Origin: Urechidicola croceus
Lineage (GTDB): Bacteria; Bacteroidota; Bacteroidia; Flavobacteriales; Flavobacteriaceae
DNA: 64,000 bases
Direction of reading: 5' to 3'
NCBI GenBank assembly: GCA_905181865.1
Contig: CAJIZG010000004.1
Span: forward strand, 372,001 to 436,000
The notes under the pieces are model-generated. The model was given only the letters and a program-made list of their open reading frames with translations, did no database searches and was not told the origin of the DNA. The position numbers and the translations under genes were made by a program. Below, in pieces: positions 28,664 to 38,353 of this stretch (the first letter of the stretch is position 1; each line of letters starts with the position of its first letter).

Positions 28664-29662
28664 TTGAAAACTGATTTTTCATTTTCCATTCAGCACGATA
28701 ATGAAGTGCCAAAATATCAACAATTGGTAAATACTATCAATGATAGTATTGCTAATAATCTCATTGCTATTGGAGATGCGTTGCCCTCTGTAAATAACAT
28801 TTGTAAAGAACATAAACTATCGAGGGATACTGTTTTTAAAGCATATTCTATATTAAAAGAACAAGGAATCGTGGATTCCATTCCAACCAAAGGGTATTAT
28901 GTCGCAAGTCCTATTAGAAAAGTGCTTTTGGTGTTAGATACTTTTAAAGCATATAAGGAAGTATTGTATCATTCATTTGTACATAATTTACCTAAAAATA
29001 TTATTACCGATGTTCAGTTTCACCATTATAATATTGAAAATTTTAAAACAATTTTAAATAATAGTAAGGGCAAATATTATAAATATGTGGTGATGAATTT
29101 TGACCATAAAGAAGTGCCTAAAACGGTAGCTGAAATTGAAAATGACAAGTTATTACTCATAGATTGGGATATTCATTCTAATGGTGTAAATAATTTTGTG
29201 TATCAAGATTTCGGAAAAGCGTTTTATAAGGGATTGGTGGATGCTGTTGACTTATTAAAAAAGTATAAAGCGGTTCAATTTATATATCCAACTTTTACAA
29301 ATCACCCGATAGAAACGGTGAAGTACTTTAGTAAATTCTGTAAAAAAGAGAATATTAATCACAGCGTTTTAACGAATCCAACGGAATTTGAAATCAAAGA
29401 GAATCACGCCTACATTAGTGTAAGTGATCGAATTTTAGGTGCTTTTTTAGAACAATGTAGAACTAGGAAATTTGAACCAGGAGTAGATATTGGATTTTTA
29501 TCTTACAATGAAACACCCATGAAAAAGTTCATTTACAAAGGCATTTCAGTTATTTCAACAGATTTTAAAGAATTAGGTACAAAGGCGGCGGAATTTATCA
29601 CCAATGATACTTCGATGCAATGTTATATACCAACAAAATTAATTATTAGAGAATCATTATAA
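28664..29662 (+). CDS. GntR-family transcriptional regulator of xylose operon
   Basis: A 332-residue regulator with an N-terminal winged helix (about 1-75: VPKYQQLVNTINDSIANN, LPSVNNICKEHKLSRDTVFKAYSILKEQGIVDSIPTKGYYV, seen in pieces) and a C-terminal periplasmic-binding-protein-like sugar-sensing domain (about 85-332). Bacteroidota often place such a regulator in front of xylose genes. TTG 28664 is the start: it is preceded by a good promoter and no in-frame ATG lies near it. It heads the operon with xylulokinase only three bases downstream, which suggests autoregulation. Xylose as ligand is inferred from context. Confidence 0.85.
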   Translation: MKTDFSFSIQHDNEVPKYQQLVNTINDSIANNLIAIGDALPSVNNICKEHKLSRDTVFKAYSILKEQGIVDSIPTKGYYVASPIRKVLLVLDTFKAYKEVLYHSFVHNLPKNIITDVQFHHYNIENFKTILNNSKGKYYKYVVMNFDHKEVPKTVAEIENDKLLLIDWDIHSNGVNNFVYQDFGKAFYKGLVDAVDLLKKYKAVQFIYPTFTNHPIETVKYFSKFCKKENINHSVLTNPTEFEIKENHAYISVSDRILGAFLEQCRTRKFEPGVDIGFLSYNETPMKKFIYKGISVISTDFKELGTKAAEFITNDTSMQCYIPTKLIIRESL

Positions 29663-29665
29663 ATT

Positions 29666-31147
29666 ATGTATTACTTAGGATTTGATATAGGAAGTTCATC
29701 TGTAAAAGTTGCGCTAGTTGATGCGAATACAGGTAAAAATATATGCAGTTTACATGAACCATCAGAAGAAATGGTTATTGAAGCCATACAATCTGATTGG
29801 GCAGAGCAAGACCCAGAATTGTGGTGGGAGTATCTGTGCACTGCTACAAAAAGAGTATTGGAAACAGCTAATATTGATAGTTCAAAAATTGCTGGAATTG
29901 GTATTTCATATCAAATGCATGGTTTAGTGGTTGTAGATAAAGAAGGGAAGTCTTTACGAAATTCAATTATCTGGTGCGATAGTCGTGCCGTTGAGATTGG
30001 AAATAAAGCTTTTGATGAATTAGGGAATGATAAATGCGCGAACCAATTGTTAAATTCTCCAGGAAATTTTACAGCTTCTAAATTGAAGTGGGTAAAAGAA
30101 AATGAACCTGAACTATTTGCTAAAGTAGATAAGTACATGCTACCAGGCGATTATATTGCCCTAAAATTGACAGGGAAAATGAACACTACGAAAAACGGAC
30201 TATCTGAAGGTATACTTTGGGATTATCAGAATGATACTGTTGCTAATTGGTTATTAGAATACTATGGAATTGATCCGTCTTTAACTCCTGAAATCGTAAC
30301 CAATTTTACGAATCAAAGTGAGGTGAATCAAAAAGGATCTGAAGAAACTGGAATTCCTGTTGGAGTTCCTATTTTATATCGAGCCGGTGACCAACCAAAC
30401 AACGCACTTTCATTGAATATTTTTAATCATGGTGAAGTTGCGGCTACAGGAGGAACATCTGGAGTAATTTATGCGGTTACCAATCAATTAAAGTCGAAAG
30501 AATCATCGCGTATCAATCATTTTGCGCATGTAAATTACTCCAAAGAAAGCACCAATATTGGGAAGTTATTATGTATTAACGGAGCTGGAATCATGTATCG
30601 TTGGTTGCGGACCAATGTAGGAATTGATTCCTATGAAGAAATGAATGCGAAGGCGTCTAAGGTGTCTGTAGGCTCTGATGGTGTTGTCATTATACCTTTT
30701 GGAAACGGGGCAGAACGTATGCTAAATAATAAAAATATTGGAACTCACTTTTCTAATTTGAATTTGAATCAGCATGACAACGGACATTTATGTCGGGCTG
30801 CTCTAGAAGGAATTGCTTTTTCTTTTGTATATGGAATGGAAATTTTAAAAAATGACAATGCTGAGGTGAATGTTATGAGAGCGGGAAATGACAATTTATT
30901 TCGCTCGGAGATATTTGCAAGCACCATTTCAACATTAATAGGCTACGATATTGAAATATACAATACAACAGGTTCTGTAGGTGCTGCACGTGCTTGTGGT
31001 TTGACGGATGGTGATTATAAAAAGTTTGGTGAGAACATTACTAAAAATGATCACGTTATGACGTTTAAACCTTTGGAAGACAAGAAACCGTATGAAAAGG
31101 CATATCAACAGTGGAAAAACGAGTTGGAAATTAGATTAAAAAATTAA
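29666..31147 (+). CDS. xylB: Xylulokinase
   Basis: FGGY-family kinase that phosphorylates D-xylulose to xylulose 5-phosphate with ATP. The 493 residues begin with [18 protein letters not shown] (phosphate loop). They contain [15 protein letters not shown] and [10 protein letters not shown] near 90-110, [14 protein letters not shown] near 242 with the catalytic Asp, and [13 protein letters not shown] near 262. A C-terminal FGGY region with [16 protein letters not shown] follows. It lies between the GntR regulator and xylose isomerase, which fixes the pathway. Confidence 0.94.
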   Translation: MYYLGFDIGSSSVKVALVDANTGKNICSLHEPSEEMVIEAIQSDWAEQDPELWWEYLCTATKRVLETANIDSSKIAGIGISYQMHGLVVVDKEGKSLRNSIIWCDSRAVEIGNKAFDELGNDKCANQLLNSPGNFTASKLKWVKENEPELFAKVDKYMLPGDYIALKLTGKMNTTKNGLSEGILWDYQNDTVANWLLEYYGIDPSLTPEIVTNFTNQSEVNQKGSEETGIPVGVPILYRAGDQPNNALSLNIFNHGEVAATGGTSGVIYAVTNQLKSKESSRINHFAHVNYSKESTNIGKLLCINGAGIMYRWLRTNVGIDSYEEMNAKASKVSVGSDGVVIIPFGNGAERMLNNKNIGTHFSNLNLNQHDNGHLCRAALEGIAFSFVYGMEILKNDNAEVNVMRAGNDNLFRSEIFASTISTLIGYDIEIYNTTGSVGAARACGLTDGDYKKFGENITKNDHVMTFKPLEDKKPYEKAYQQWKNELEIRLKN

Positions 31148-31175
31148 TAACAGTTACATATTAAATTATATTAAA

Positions 31176-32501
31176 ATGGCAATTATAGGGAACAAAGAAT
31201 ACTTTAAAGGTATTGGCGAAATTAAATTTGAAGGAAAAGAATCTGACGATCCGTTAGCATTCAAATATTACAATCCAGAACAGGTTGTTGCTGGAAAAAC
31301 CATGCGTGAGCATTTTAGATTTGCAATTGCATATTGGCATACATTCTGTGGACAAGGTGGAGATCCATTTGGACCAGGGACTCAAAATTTTGGCTGGGAT
31401 CAGTCTTCTGACCCAATGCAAGCAGCAAAAGACAAAGCGGATGCAGCTTTTGAATTTATTAGTAAAATGGGCTTCGATTATTTTTGTTTTCACGATAATG
31501 ATTTGATTCAAGAAGGAGCAACTTTTGCGGAGTCTGAATCTAGATTAGCGGCTATTACGGAGTACTTAAAAGAGAAGAAAGCGGCTTCAGGAATTAAATT
31601 ATTATGGGGAACGGCTAACTGTTTTTCAAATCCAAGATACATGAATGGTGCTGCTACCAATCCAGATTTTGATGTAGTAGCGCGTGCAGGTGGACAAATA
31701 AAATTAGCGCTAGATGCTACGATTGCTTTAGACGGAGAAAATTATGTTTTCTGGGGAGGCCGTGAAGGATATATGTCTTTGTTAAATACTGATATGGGAA
31801 GAGAATTAGACCACATGGGACAGTTCTTAACGATGGCAAGAGATTACGCAAGAGGTCAAGGATTTAAGGGGAATTTCTTTATTGAACCGAAACCAATGGA
31901 GCCGATGAAACATCAATATGATTTTGATTCTGCAACGGCGATAGGATTCTTAAAAGAATATGGATTGGATAAAGATTTCAAAATAAATATTGAAGTAAAT
32001 CATGCTACCTTAGCACAACACACTTTTCAGCATGAGATCGAAACTGCGGCAAAAGCAGGGATGTTAGGGAGTTTAGATGCGAACAGAGGAGATTACCAAA
32101 ATGGTTGGGATACAGATCAGTTTCCAAACAATATTCAAGAAACTACAGAAGCAATGTTAGTATTCCTAAAAGCAGGAGGACTTCAAGGTGGAGGAGTGAA
32201 TTTTGACGCGAAATTAAGAAGAAACTCTACAGATATGGAAGACATATTCCATGCACATATTGGAGGTGCTGACACGTTTGCTAGAGCTTTGTTGATTGCA
32301 GATAAAATCATAGGTTCTTCTCCTTATGAAAAATTAAGAAAGGATCGTTACAGTTCTTTTGATGCTGGAAATGGAAAAGCTTTTGAAGAAGGAAAATTAT
32401 CAATGCAGGATTTGTACAAAATTGCACAGAATAATGGAGAACTATCATTAAAGAGTGGTAAACAAGAATTGTTCGAAAACATACTGAATCAATACATATA
32501 A
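31176..32501 (+). CDS. xylA: Xylose isomerase
   Basis: Metal-dependent isomerase converting D-xylose to D-xylulose. The 441 residues are typical of class II enzymes. Active-site segments are all seen: [15 protein letters not shown] near 50, FCFHDNDL near 103 with the catalytic His, [16 protein letters not shown] near 190, [17 protein letters not shown] near 235 (metal Glu), [15 protein letters not shown] near 272 and SLDANRGD near 300. It is 28 bases after xylB and 8 bases before the transporter. Confidence 0.96.
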   Translation: MAIIGNKEYFKGIGEIKFEGKESDDPLAFKYYNPEQVVAGKTMREHFRFAIAYWHTFCGQGGDPFGPGTQNFGWDQSSDPMQAAKDKADAAFEFISKMGFDYFCFHDNDLIQEGATFAESESRLAAITEYLKEKKAASGIKLLWGTANCFSNPRYMNGAATNPDFDVVARAGGQIKLALDATIALDGENYVFWGGREGYMSLLNTDMGRELDHMGQFLTMARDYARGQGFKGNFFIEPKPMEPMKHQYDFDSATAIGFLKEYGLDKDFKINIEVNHATLAQHTFQHEIETAAKAGMLGSLDANRGDYQNGWDTDQFPNNIQETTEAMLVFLKAGGLQGGGVNFDAKLRRNSTDMEDIFHAHIGGADTFARALLIADKIIGSSPYEKLRKDRYSSFDAGNGKAFEEGKLSMQDLYKIAQNNGELSLKSGKQELFENILNQYI

Positions 32502-32509
32502 TATAAGAG

Positions 32510-34126
32510 ATGAATTCAGTGTTAGAAAGTTTAGATTGGGTTGTTTTAGGAGTGTATTTTTTAGTTTTGATTGGTGTGGCAGTTTGGGTCATACTCCAAA
32601 AAAATAGAAATACGGAAGATTACTTTCTAGCGGGACGCAATGTTGGATGGTTCGTTATCGGAGCATCCATCTTTGCTTCCAATATTGGTTCAGAGCATGT
32701 AGTAGGTTTGGCTGGAACTGGTGCCGAATCAGGTATGCCAATGGCACATTATGAATTGCATGCTTGGATTGTTTTATTATTAGGTTGGCTGTTTTTACCT
32801 TTTTATATTCGGAGTAAAGCGTTTACCATGCCCGAATTTTTAGAGAAACGGTTTGACGCAAGATCACGATGGTTTTTATCTATTTTTTCTCTAGCGGGTT
32901 ATGTAGTCACTAAAGTTTCTGTAACCATTTATGCGGGTGGAATTGTAGTTTCTGAATTGTTGGGAATTCCATTTTGGTATGGTGCTATTGGTATTGTAAT
33001 ATTTACCGGGATATATACCATTGTTGGAGGAATGAAAGCCGTGATTTATACGGAAACTCTTCAAACCATAATCTTGATTGCAGGTTCTATTACTATAACC
33101 TATTTAGGATTGCAAGAAGTTGGAGGATGGACAGAACTGCGCGCTACCGTTGGGCCAGATCACTTTAATATGTGGAGACCTATGTCTGACCCCGATTATC
33201 CTTGGACAGGTTTACTTTTTGGAGGAACTATAGTAGGTGTTTGGTATTGGTGTACGGATCAATATATAGTTCAGCGGACGTTGGCAGCAAATAATATTAA
33301 AATTGGGAGAAGAGGCGCCATATTTGGTGCTTATTTAAAAATATTACCGATTTTTATTTTCTTAATACCTGGTATTATCGCCTTTGCATTGGCCAAGAAA
33401 GGCGTGTTGACTTATGATAAACCAGATGAGGTTTTTCCGATTTTGGTAACTACATTATTGCCAGTTGGCCTAAAAGGATTGGTTGCCGGTGGATTGATGG
33501 CTGCACTAATGAGTTCGTTAGCCTCTGTATTTAATTCGTGTTCTACTATATTTACGATAGATATATACAAAAAATTAAAACCAAACATGCCTGAAAATAA
33601 ATTGCTAAATGTGGGTAGAATTGCCACAGGGATAGTTGTTGTTTTGGGAATCATCTGGATTCCAATTATGGAGAAAATAGGAGGGGGGACTTTGTACAAG
33701 TATTTGCAAAGTGTTCAGTCTTATATTGCGCCACCTATAACTGCGGTATTTGTTTTAGGAATTTTATGGAAGCGTGTAAATGCAAAAGCGGCTATCGTAA
33801 CATTATTATCAGGCTTAGCGGTTGCTGCGCTAAGAATTACTGCAGAAATCAATATAGATAGTTTGTCCGGAATAGCCTATTCTTTTGCAGCGATCAATTT
33901 TGCGCATATGGCCATATTTATGTTTGTGTTTTCTTCGATTGTATGCGTTACAGTGAGTTTAGTTACTGTTGCTCCTAATTATGAACTAATTAAAGGCTTG
34001 GCTTTTGGAACGTTGACTGAAGAACAAAAGCAAGCCAACAAAGATAGTTTCGACACTATTGATGTTGTACTTTCAATAGTATTGGTACTGTTAGTTATTG
34101 GCGTGCTTACTTATTTTGTGGGATAA
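32510..34126 (+). CDS. Sodium/solute symporter, probable xylose transporter
   Basis: SSS-family inner-membrane symporter of 538 residues with about 14 hydrophobic helices. Family motifs are present: EDYFLAGRNVGWFVIGASIFASNIGSEH in pieces near 35-62, AWIVLLLGWLFLPFYIRSK near 85, and GGLMAALMSSLASVFNSCST near 325. It resembles the SGLT-like sugar carriers of Bacteroidota. As last gene of the regulator-xylB-xylA operon it most likely brings in xylose or xylosides. Uncertainty is about the substrate, not the family. Confidence 0.9.
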   Translation: MNSVLESLDWVVLGVYFLVLIGVAVWVILQKNRNTEDYFLAGRNVGWFVIGASIFASNIGSEHVVGLAGTGAESGMPMAHYELHAWIVLLLGWLFLPFYIRSKAFTMPEFLEKRFDARSRWFLSIFSLAGYVVTKVSVTIYAGGIVVSELLGIPFWYGAIGIVIFTGIYTIVGGMKAVIYTETLQTIILIAGSITITYLGLQEVGGWTELRATVGPDHFNMWRPMSDPDYPWTGLLFGGTIVGVWYWCTDQYIVQRTLAANNIKIGRRGAIFGAYLKILPIFIFLIPGIIAFALAKKGVLTYDKPDEVFPILVTTLLPVGLKGLVAGGLMAALMSSLASVFNSCSTIFTIDIYKKLKPNMPENKLLNVGRIATGIVVVLGIIWIPIMEKIGGGTLYKYLQSVQSYIAPPITAVFVLGILWKRVNAKAAIVTLLSGLAVAALRITAEINIDSLSGIAYSFAAINFAHMAIFMFVFSSIVCVTVSLVTVAPNYELIKGLAFGTLTEEQKQANKDSFDTIDVVLSIVLVLLVIGVLTYFVG

Positions 34127-34154
34127 GAACTATAGTATTATTTGGTAGGGAAAC

Positions 34155-35261
34155 TTATTTACCGCCATACAATTTATACACTTCAGAACCTGCACTTAAA
34201 AATGCTCCAGTTCCATAAACTTCAGTCTTGTCTGGCGAAGCATTTCCTGGTTTAGCACCAATAGGTTGAACATAACCTAACATACCATCTTCAGTAACAT
34301 GACCAGTCATAGCATTCCATCCTTTTGAAACTGCATTGAGATAGGTTTCTTTTGATAATATACCCTTGTTAATGCCCCATGCTAATCCATATGTAAAAAA
34401 TGAAGAACCGCTAGTCTCAGGTGTTGGGTAAAATTCTTGTCCTAATAAACTCATGGCCCAATGTCCTTCAGGCGTCTGAATGTCGAGTAGTTTCTTAGCC
34501 ATTTTATTGTAGATCTTTAGGAAGTATTTGTATTCCTTACTTTCAGGTTGTAATTCATTCATAATATTGGTAAGTCCGGCAAATACCCAGCCGTTTCCTC
34601 TTGACCAAAATATTTTGGTACCATTGTCCAATTCTCCCATGTATCTTTCGTCTCTATAATACAAGTGTTCCTTTTTATCAAATAAAAATTCGGTAGCAGC
34701 TTTAAACTCTTCCATCATAAAATCAAGATACTTTTGATCCCCTGTTAAATTGTACAGTTGAGCCCATACTGGTGGAGACATAAATAAGGCGTCACACCAA
34801 TTCCAACGATCTTGATGATACGGTGTTTTCCAGTTGAAAACGGATTGTGATGGATGCATTCTGATAAAATTGAATTGCTCTTTTGTAGGTGCAATCATTT
34901 TTTCATCATTGTATTTTCTATACAATTCAATATACATTTGACCAACAGTATGATCATCTGCATGATATTTACGTTTGTGTAATTTCCATTCGTGTTCCTC
35001 TCCAATATCTTTCAACCACTCATAGTATTTTTCACTATCAGCCATGGCCGCCCATTTTACCATGCCCACATACAAGGCTCCATTAGTCCAATCCAAAGGA
35101 TGATGAGGTTTTTTACGCGAGTAAGAATCTCTAAAATGATCTATTTGCCAATCGGCAACTTTTTCCATGATCTCTTTAACTTCTTGCAGTTTTACTTCTT
35201 GAGCAATTGAAGTATTTAAAAATGCAAATATTACGGTAAGTACTAAAATTATTTTTTTCAT
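34155..35261 (-). CDS. GH105 unsaturated rhamnogalacturonyl-type hydrolase
   Basis: Secreted (signal MKKIILVLTVIFAFLNTSIAQ) 368-residue member of the GH88/GH105 fold. It would remove the 4,5-unsaturated uronic acid left by polysaccharide lyases. Typical segments are PLDWTNGALYVGMVKWAAM near 55, WNWCDALFMSPPVWAQL near 155, NGTKIFWSRGNGWVFAGLTNI in pieces near 210, and TSGSSFFTYGLAWGINKGIL in pieces near 285. It is the last gene of the kduI-kduD-DUF4861 group, which takes the released sugar onward. Whether the source is pectin, ulvan or another uronan cannot be told. Confidence 0.9.
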   Translation of the reverse strand: MKKIILVLTVIFAFLNTSIAQEVKLQEVKEIMEKVADWQIDHFRDSYSRKKPHHPLDWTNGALYVGMVKWAAMADSEKYYEWLKDIGEEHEWKLHKRKYHADDHTVGQMYIELYRKYNDEKMIAPTKEQFNFIRMHPSQSVFNWKTPYHQDRWNWCDALFMSPPVWAQLYNLTGDQKYLDFMMEEFKAATEFLFDKKEHLYYRDERYMGELDNGTKIFWSRGNGWVFAGLTNIMNELQPESKEYKYFLKIYNKMAKKLLDIQTPEGHWAMSLLGQEFYPTPETSGSSFFTYGLAWGINKGILSKETYLNAVSKGWNAMTGHVTEDGMLGYVQPIGAKPGNASPDKTEVYGTGAFLSAGSEVYKLYGGK

Positions 35262-35375
35262 GTGTCTTTCTTTATTTTTTTTCAGAGGTCACATGCTGTT
35301 CGCTATTAATCATTCCTTTAGTTGATATGGGTTTTAGCATGCTCGGTTCATATTAATTTGATTTATTGAAAACTG

Positions 35376-36551
35376 TTATTCTATTAATTTCAGGATCAAA
35401 GGGTTATTTATTTTATCTGAAAAAAGACTTAAGTAGTTTTCCCAATCTTGTTGGTTTTTAAACACTCCACTTTCTTTCCATCCAAAGCCAGCATAGTAAA
35501 CTACCTTGTTATCTATTAGTTTAAGAGCTGCGTAAGCATTACTTAAATCTTTTTCATCGGTGTCGTATTTCTCATAACCTAAAAAAGTATTGGTAGATGC
35601 TACAATACCTGAACCCAATTCAGAATCTTCATGAGGTTGCCAATAGCTAACCCAGCCTTTTTCTTTGTTTCCTATAACAACGCCATCTTTTTCATGCAGT
35701 GTTAAGCCTGCAGAAATAGTGCTGATACCATGCAAGTTTATAGAGAATTTTGATAAATTATTCCCTAAATCTAAACTGATCATCTGAGACTCTTCCACTA
35801 TATTTCCACCTGCTTCCCAATTCGCATATTTTAAAACGAAACTGGTTCGAATAGGACCAGTAGTAATTGTTTTCCATTCGGTAAAATTCTTAGAAAAGTA
35901 GTAGTTGTTATTTACTTTTGCAGCGATTCCTCCAACACCTCTGCTTGCGCCTACGTGAAAATTATCTAGACCTTCACCCGTATCTTTATGGTAACTACCT
36001 TTGCCAGACAAATCTTCTTTGTACCACTTATTAATAATAGGGTAATCTACTTTTTTTAGCCAAGCATCAATGCCACTTGTTAAAGTACCTCCCTTTATAT
36101 TGTCTTCCTTCATTTTTTGGGCGATAGGACCAAACGTTCTAAAGGCTACTTTATCGTTTTCCCAGGCATAATCATCGGTGCGTTCAGGAACAAATCGAGC
36201 ATAACATATCACCTCGGTTGATGGTTGTTCTTCTTTATTGATTTGAACAATTTCGTAATCCTTTTCAGACGATGCTCCTAATATCGGTTGAAATAATAAT
36301 TCGTCATAAGTTCCATCACTATTGTTGTCTACTAACTGCGTTACTTGCAGTTTCCCAGATTTGAATTCTCGAATACCAATGGATGATAAATCCTGCACCT
36401 GTAAGAATTCTGCAGACAACTCAACCGTTTCAAAAGATCTTTCAATAGTCAACGTATTTTTTACGTTTAGCAATTTTATATCCGGTTCTTCAGCGCAGGA
36501 AATTAAAACGGAAATACAGAAAATTAGCAGTGTTGAATTTATAAATTTCAT
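35376..36551 (-). CDS. DUF4861 lipoprotein
   Basis: A 391-residue predicted lipoprotein (signal and lipobox VLISC, Cys20) of the DUF4861 family. Segments such as DGTYDELLFQPILGA, FVPERTDDYAWENDKVAFRTFGP in pieces, and GWVSYWQPHEDSELGSGIV match my memory of that family, which recurs in flavobacterial uronan loci. It has no established activity that I know of; a lyase or hydrolase on uronic-acid polymers would fit. It lies 28 bases from kduD and 114 from the GH105 gene, in the same orientation. Confidence 0.75.
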   Translation of the reverse strand: MKFINSTLLIFCISVLISCAEEPDIKLLNVKNTLTIERSFETVELSAEFLQVQDLSSIGIREFKSGKLQVTQLVDNNSDGTYDELLFQPILGASSEKDYEIVQINKEEQPSTEVICYARFVPERTDDYAWENDKVAFRTFGPIAQKMKEDNIKGGTLTSGIDAWLKKVDYPIINKWYKEDLSGKGSYHKDTGEGLDNFHVGASRGVGGIAAKVNNNYYFSKNFTEWKTITTGPIRTSFVLKYANWEAGGNIVEESQMISLDLGNNLSKFSINLHGISTISAGLTLHEKDGVVIGNKEKGWVSYWQPHEDSELGSGIVASTNTFLGYEKYDTDEKDLSNAYAALKLIDNKVVYYAGFGWKESGVFKNQQDWENYLSLFSDKINNPLILKLIE

Positions 36552-36579
36552 AATATTATTGGAATAAGTATTTGTCTAT

Positions 36580-37374
36580 TTAGTCTTCGTTAGCGGGCTT
36601 TCCAATGGTTGCAAGTATACCTCCATCAACATAAATTACTTGACCATTAACAAAATTACTGGCATTAGAACTTAAAAAAATAGCCGCACCCTGCAAATCA
36701 TCGGGATCACCCCAACATCCTGCTGGAGTTCGTCCAATAATAAAATCATTGAATGGGTTTCCCGCTACGCGGATTGGCGCTGTCTGACTAGTGGCGAAAT
36801 ACCCAGGGCCAATTCCATTTGTCTGAATATTAAATTTTGCCCATTCTGTAGCCATATTTTGAGTAAGCATTTTTAATCCACCTTTAGCTGCGGCATAGGC
36901 ACCAACTGAATTCCTTCCTAATTCGCTCATCATTGAGCAAATATTAATAATTTTTCCTGCACCGCGTTGGATCATCCCTTTTACGACATACTTTGAAACT
37001 ATAAATGGCGAAACCAAATCGACTTTTATAACTTCTTCAAAATCAGACACCTCCATATCAACTAATGGGGTTCTTTTGATGATTCCGGCGTTATTTATCA
37101 AAATGTCAATGGGACCGACTTCAGACTCTATATTTTCGATATTTGTTTTAACTGACTTCTCATCAGTAACATCAAATAAATATCCATGAGCATTCAGACC
37201 TAGTGATTTGTAAGTAACTACTGCTTCATCTAATTTTGTCTGAGAAGAATTTCCAGTAACAACAATTGTTGCACCTGCATGTCCTAAACCTTTGGCCATC
37301 GCCATTCCCAAACCGTGAGTAGCACCAGTTATTAAGGCTACCTTTCCTGTTAAGTCAAATAAGTGTATAGACAT
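36580..37374 (-). CDS. kduD: 2-dehydro-3-deoxy-D-gluconate 5-dehydrogenase
   Basis: Short-chain dehydrogenase of 264 residues acting after KduI, reducing 3-deoxy-hexodiulosonate to 2-keto-3-deoxygluconate. It has the nucleotide motif TGATHGLGMAMAKGLGHAG near 17, NNAGI near 91, the catalytic Ser in ICSMMSELG near 144 and Tyr-x3-Lys in VGAYAAAKGGLKML near 157. The start is four bases after kduI, indicating coupled translation. The specific assignment relies partly on that pairing, because SDR enzymes look alike. Confidence 0.9.
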   Translation of the reverse strand: MSIHLFDLTGKVALITGATHGLGMAMAKGLGHAGATIVVTGNSSQTKLDEAVVTYKSLGLNAHGYLFDVTDEKSVKTNIENIESEVGPIDILINNAGIIKRTPLVDMEVSDFEEVIKVDLVSPFIVSKYVVKGMIQRGAGKIINICSMMSELGRNSVGAYAAAKGGLKMLTQNMATEWAKFNIQTNGIGPGYFATSQTAPIRVAGNPFNDFIIGRTPAGCWGDPDDLQGAAIFLSSNASNFVNGQVIYVDGGILATIGKPANED

Positions 37375-37378
37375 GTGC

Positions 37379-38221
37379 TTATCTTAATTCGTTTGTTTTG
37401 CAGTGATCCATATCTCCATAATCTAGATTCTCACCAGCCATACCCCAAATAAATGTGTAGTCACTAGTTCCAGATCCTGCGTGAATAGACCAAGGAGGTG
37501 AAATAACCGCCTGATTATTTGCCATCCAAATATGTCTTGTTTCCTGAGGTTCTCCCATAAAGTGACAAACGGCCTGATCTTCTGAAACTTCAAAATAGAA
37601 ATATACTTCCATTCTTCTATCATGAACATGTGCGGGCATAGTATTCCAACTACTTCCAGGTTTTATCGTAGTCATGCCCATTTGTAACTGACAAACATCA
37701 ACAACACTATTTACAATATACTTTCTTAAAGTTCGAGCATTTGCAGTTTCTGGCGCTCCTAATTCAATAGTTTCAACATCGTTGATTCCAATTTTTTTGA
37801 TAGGATAGGAGGTATGTGCAGGAGTCGAATTTAAATAGAATTGCGCAGGACTGTCTGAAGAAGTACTTGAGAATTGCACATCTTTATTTCCTTTCCCAAC
37901 GTACAAAGCCTCCTTACTGCCTAAAACATAAGAAGTTCCATCTACCGTTACAGTTCCTTCGTTTCCTATATTTATAATTCCAAGTTCTCTTCTGTCAAGA
38001 AAATTCTCAGATTTTAAGGCATCTATACTTTCAAGTGATATACTGGTATTTACAGGTACTACTCCGCCTGTTATAAATCTATCATAATGAGAATAAACGA
38101 GGTTAATAGCGTCTTGCGTCATAATATTTTTAATTAAAAACGCATTACGCAATTCTTCTGTATTCATACATTTTACTTCTCTAGGGGAAGAGGCGTATCT
38201 GACTTCGCTTTGATTATTCAT
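37379..38221 (-). CDS. kduI: 5-dehydro-4-deoxy-D-glucuronate isomerase
   Basis: Cupin-fold isomerase converting 5-keto-4-deoxyuronate, the linear form of the unsaturated uronic acid, to 3-deoxy-hexodiulosonate. The 280 residues begin with the family start MNNQSEVRYASSPREVK and contain FLDRRELGIINIG near 75. The zinc site is MPAHVHDRRMEVYFYFE near 195, plus the downstream His in SPPWSIHAGSGTSDY. First gene of the minus-strand operon, it faces the LacI-type regulator across a 132-base region with a perfect palindrome. Confidence 0.95.
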   Translation of the reverse strand: MNNQSEVRYASSPREVKCMNTEELRNAFLIKNIMTQDAINLVYSHYDRFITGGVVPVNTSISLESIDALKSENFLDRRELGIINIGNEGTVTVDGTSYVLGSKEALYVGKGNKDVQFSSTSSDSPAQFYLNSTPAHTSYPIKKIGINDVETIELGAPETANARTLRKYIVNSVVDVCQLQMGMTTIKPGSSWNTMPAHVHDRRMEVYFYFEVSEDQAVCHFMGEPQETRHIWMANNQAVISPPWSIHAGSGTSDYTFIWGMAGENLDYGDMDHCKTNELR

Positions 38222-38267
38222 TATTTTAGTCTCTTAAATTTTGTGTGAAGATAGTAATTTTTATTTA

Positions 38268-38287
38268 AAATACAATCGATTGTATTT
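38268..38287. promoter_or_regulatory. Perfect 20-bp palindromic operator between kduI and LacI-family gene
   Basis: AAATACAATCGATTGTATTT is its own reverse complement and has the central CG step typical of LacI-family operators. It sits mid-way between the two divergent start codons and overlaps a TTG suitable as -33 of a minus-strand promoter for kduI. For the regulator, TATATTTG at 38294-38301 is a good -7. The site is well placed for the adjacent regulator to control both directions. Confidence 0.85.
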
Positions 38288-38353
38288 AAATTATATATTT
38301 GTAGATGTATATTTGAAGTAATTATATAAATTTGAATTAAATTTATTGTAGGA

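Noticed and set aside
32974-33168. 64-codon frame inside the symporter gene
   Set aside because: It is an out-of-frame shadow of a clear SSS transporter gene.
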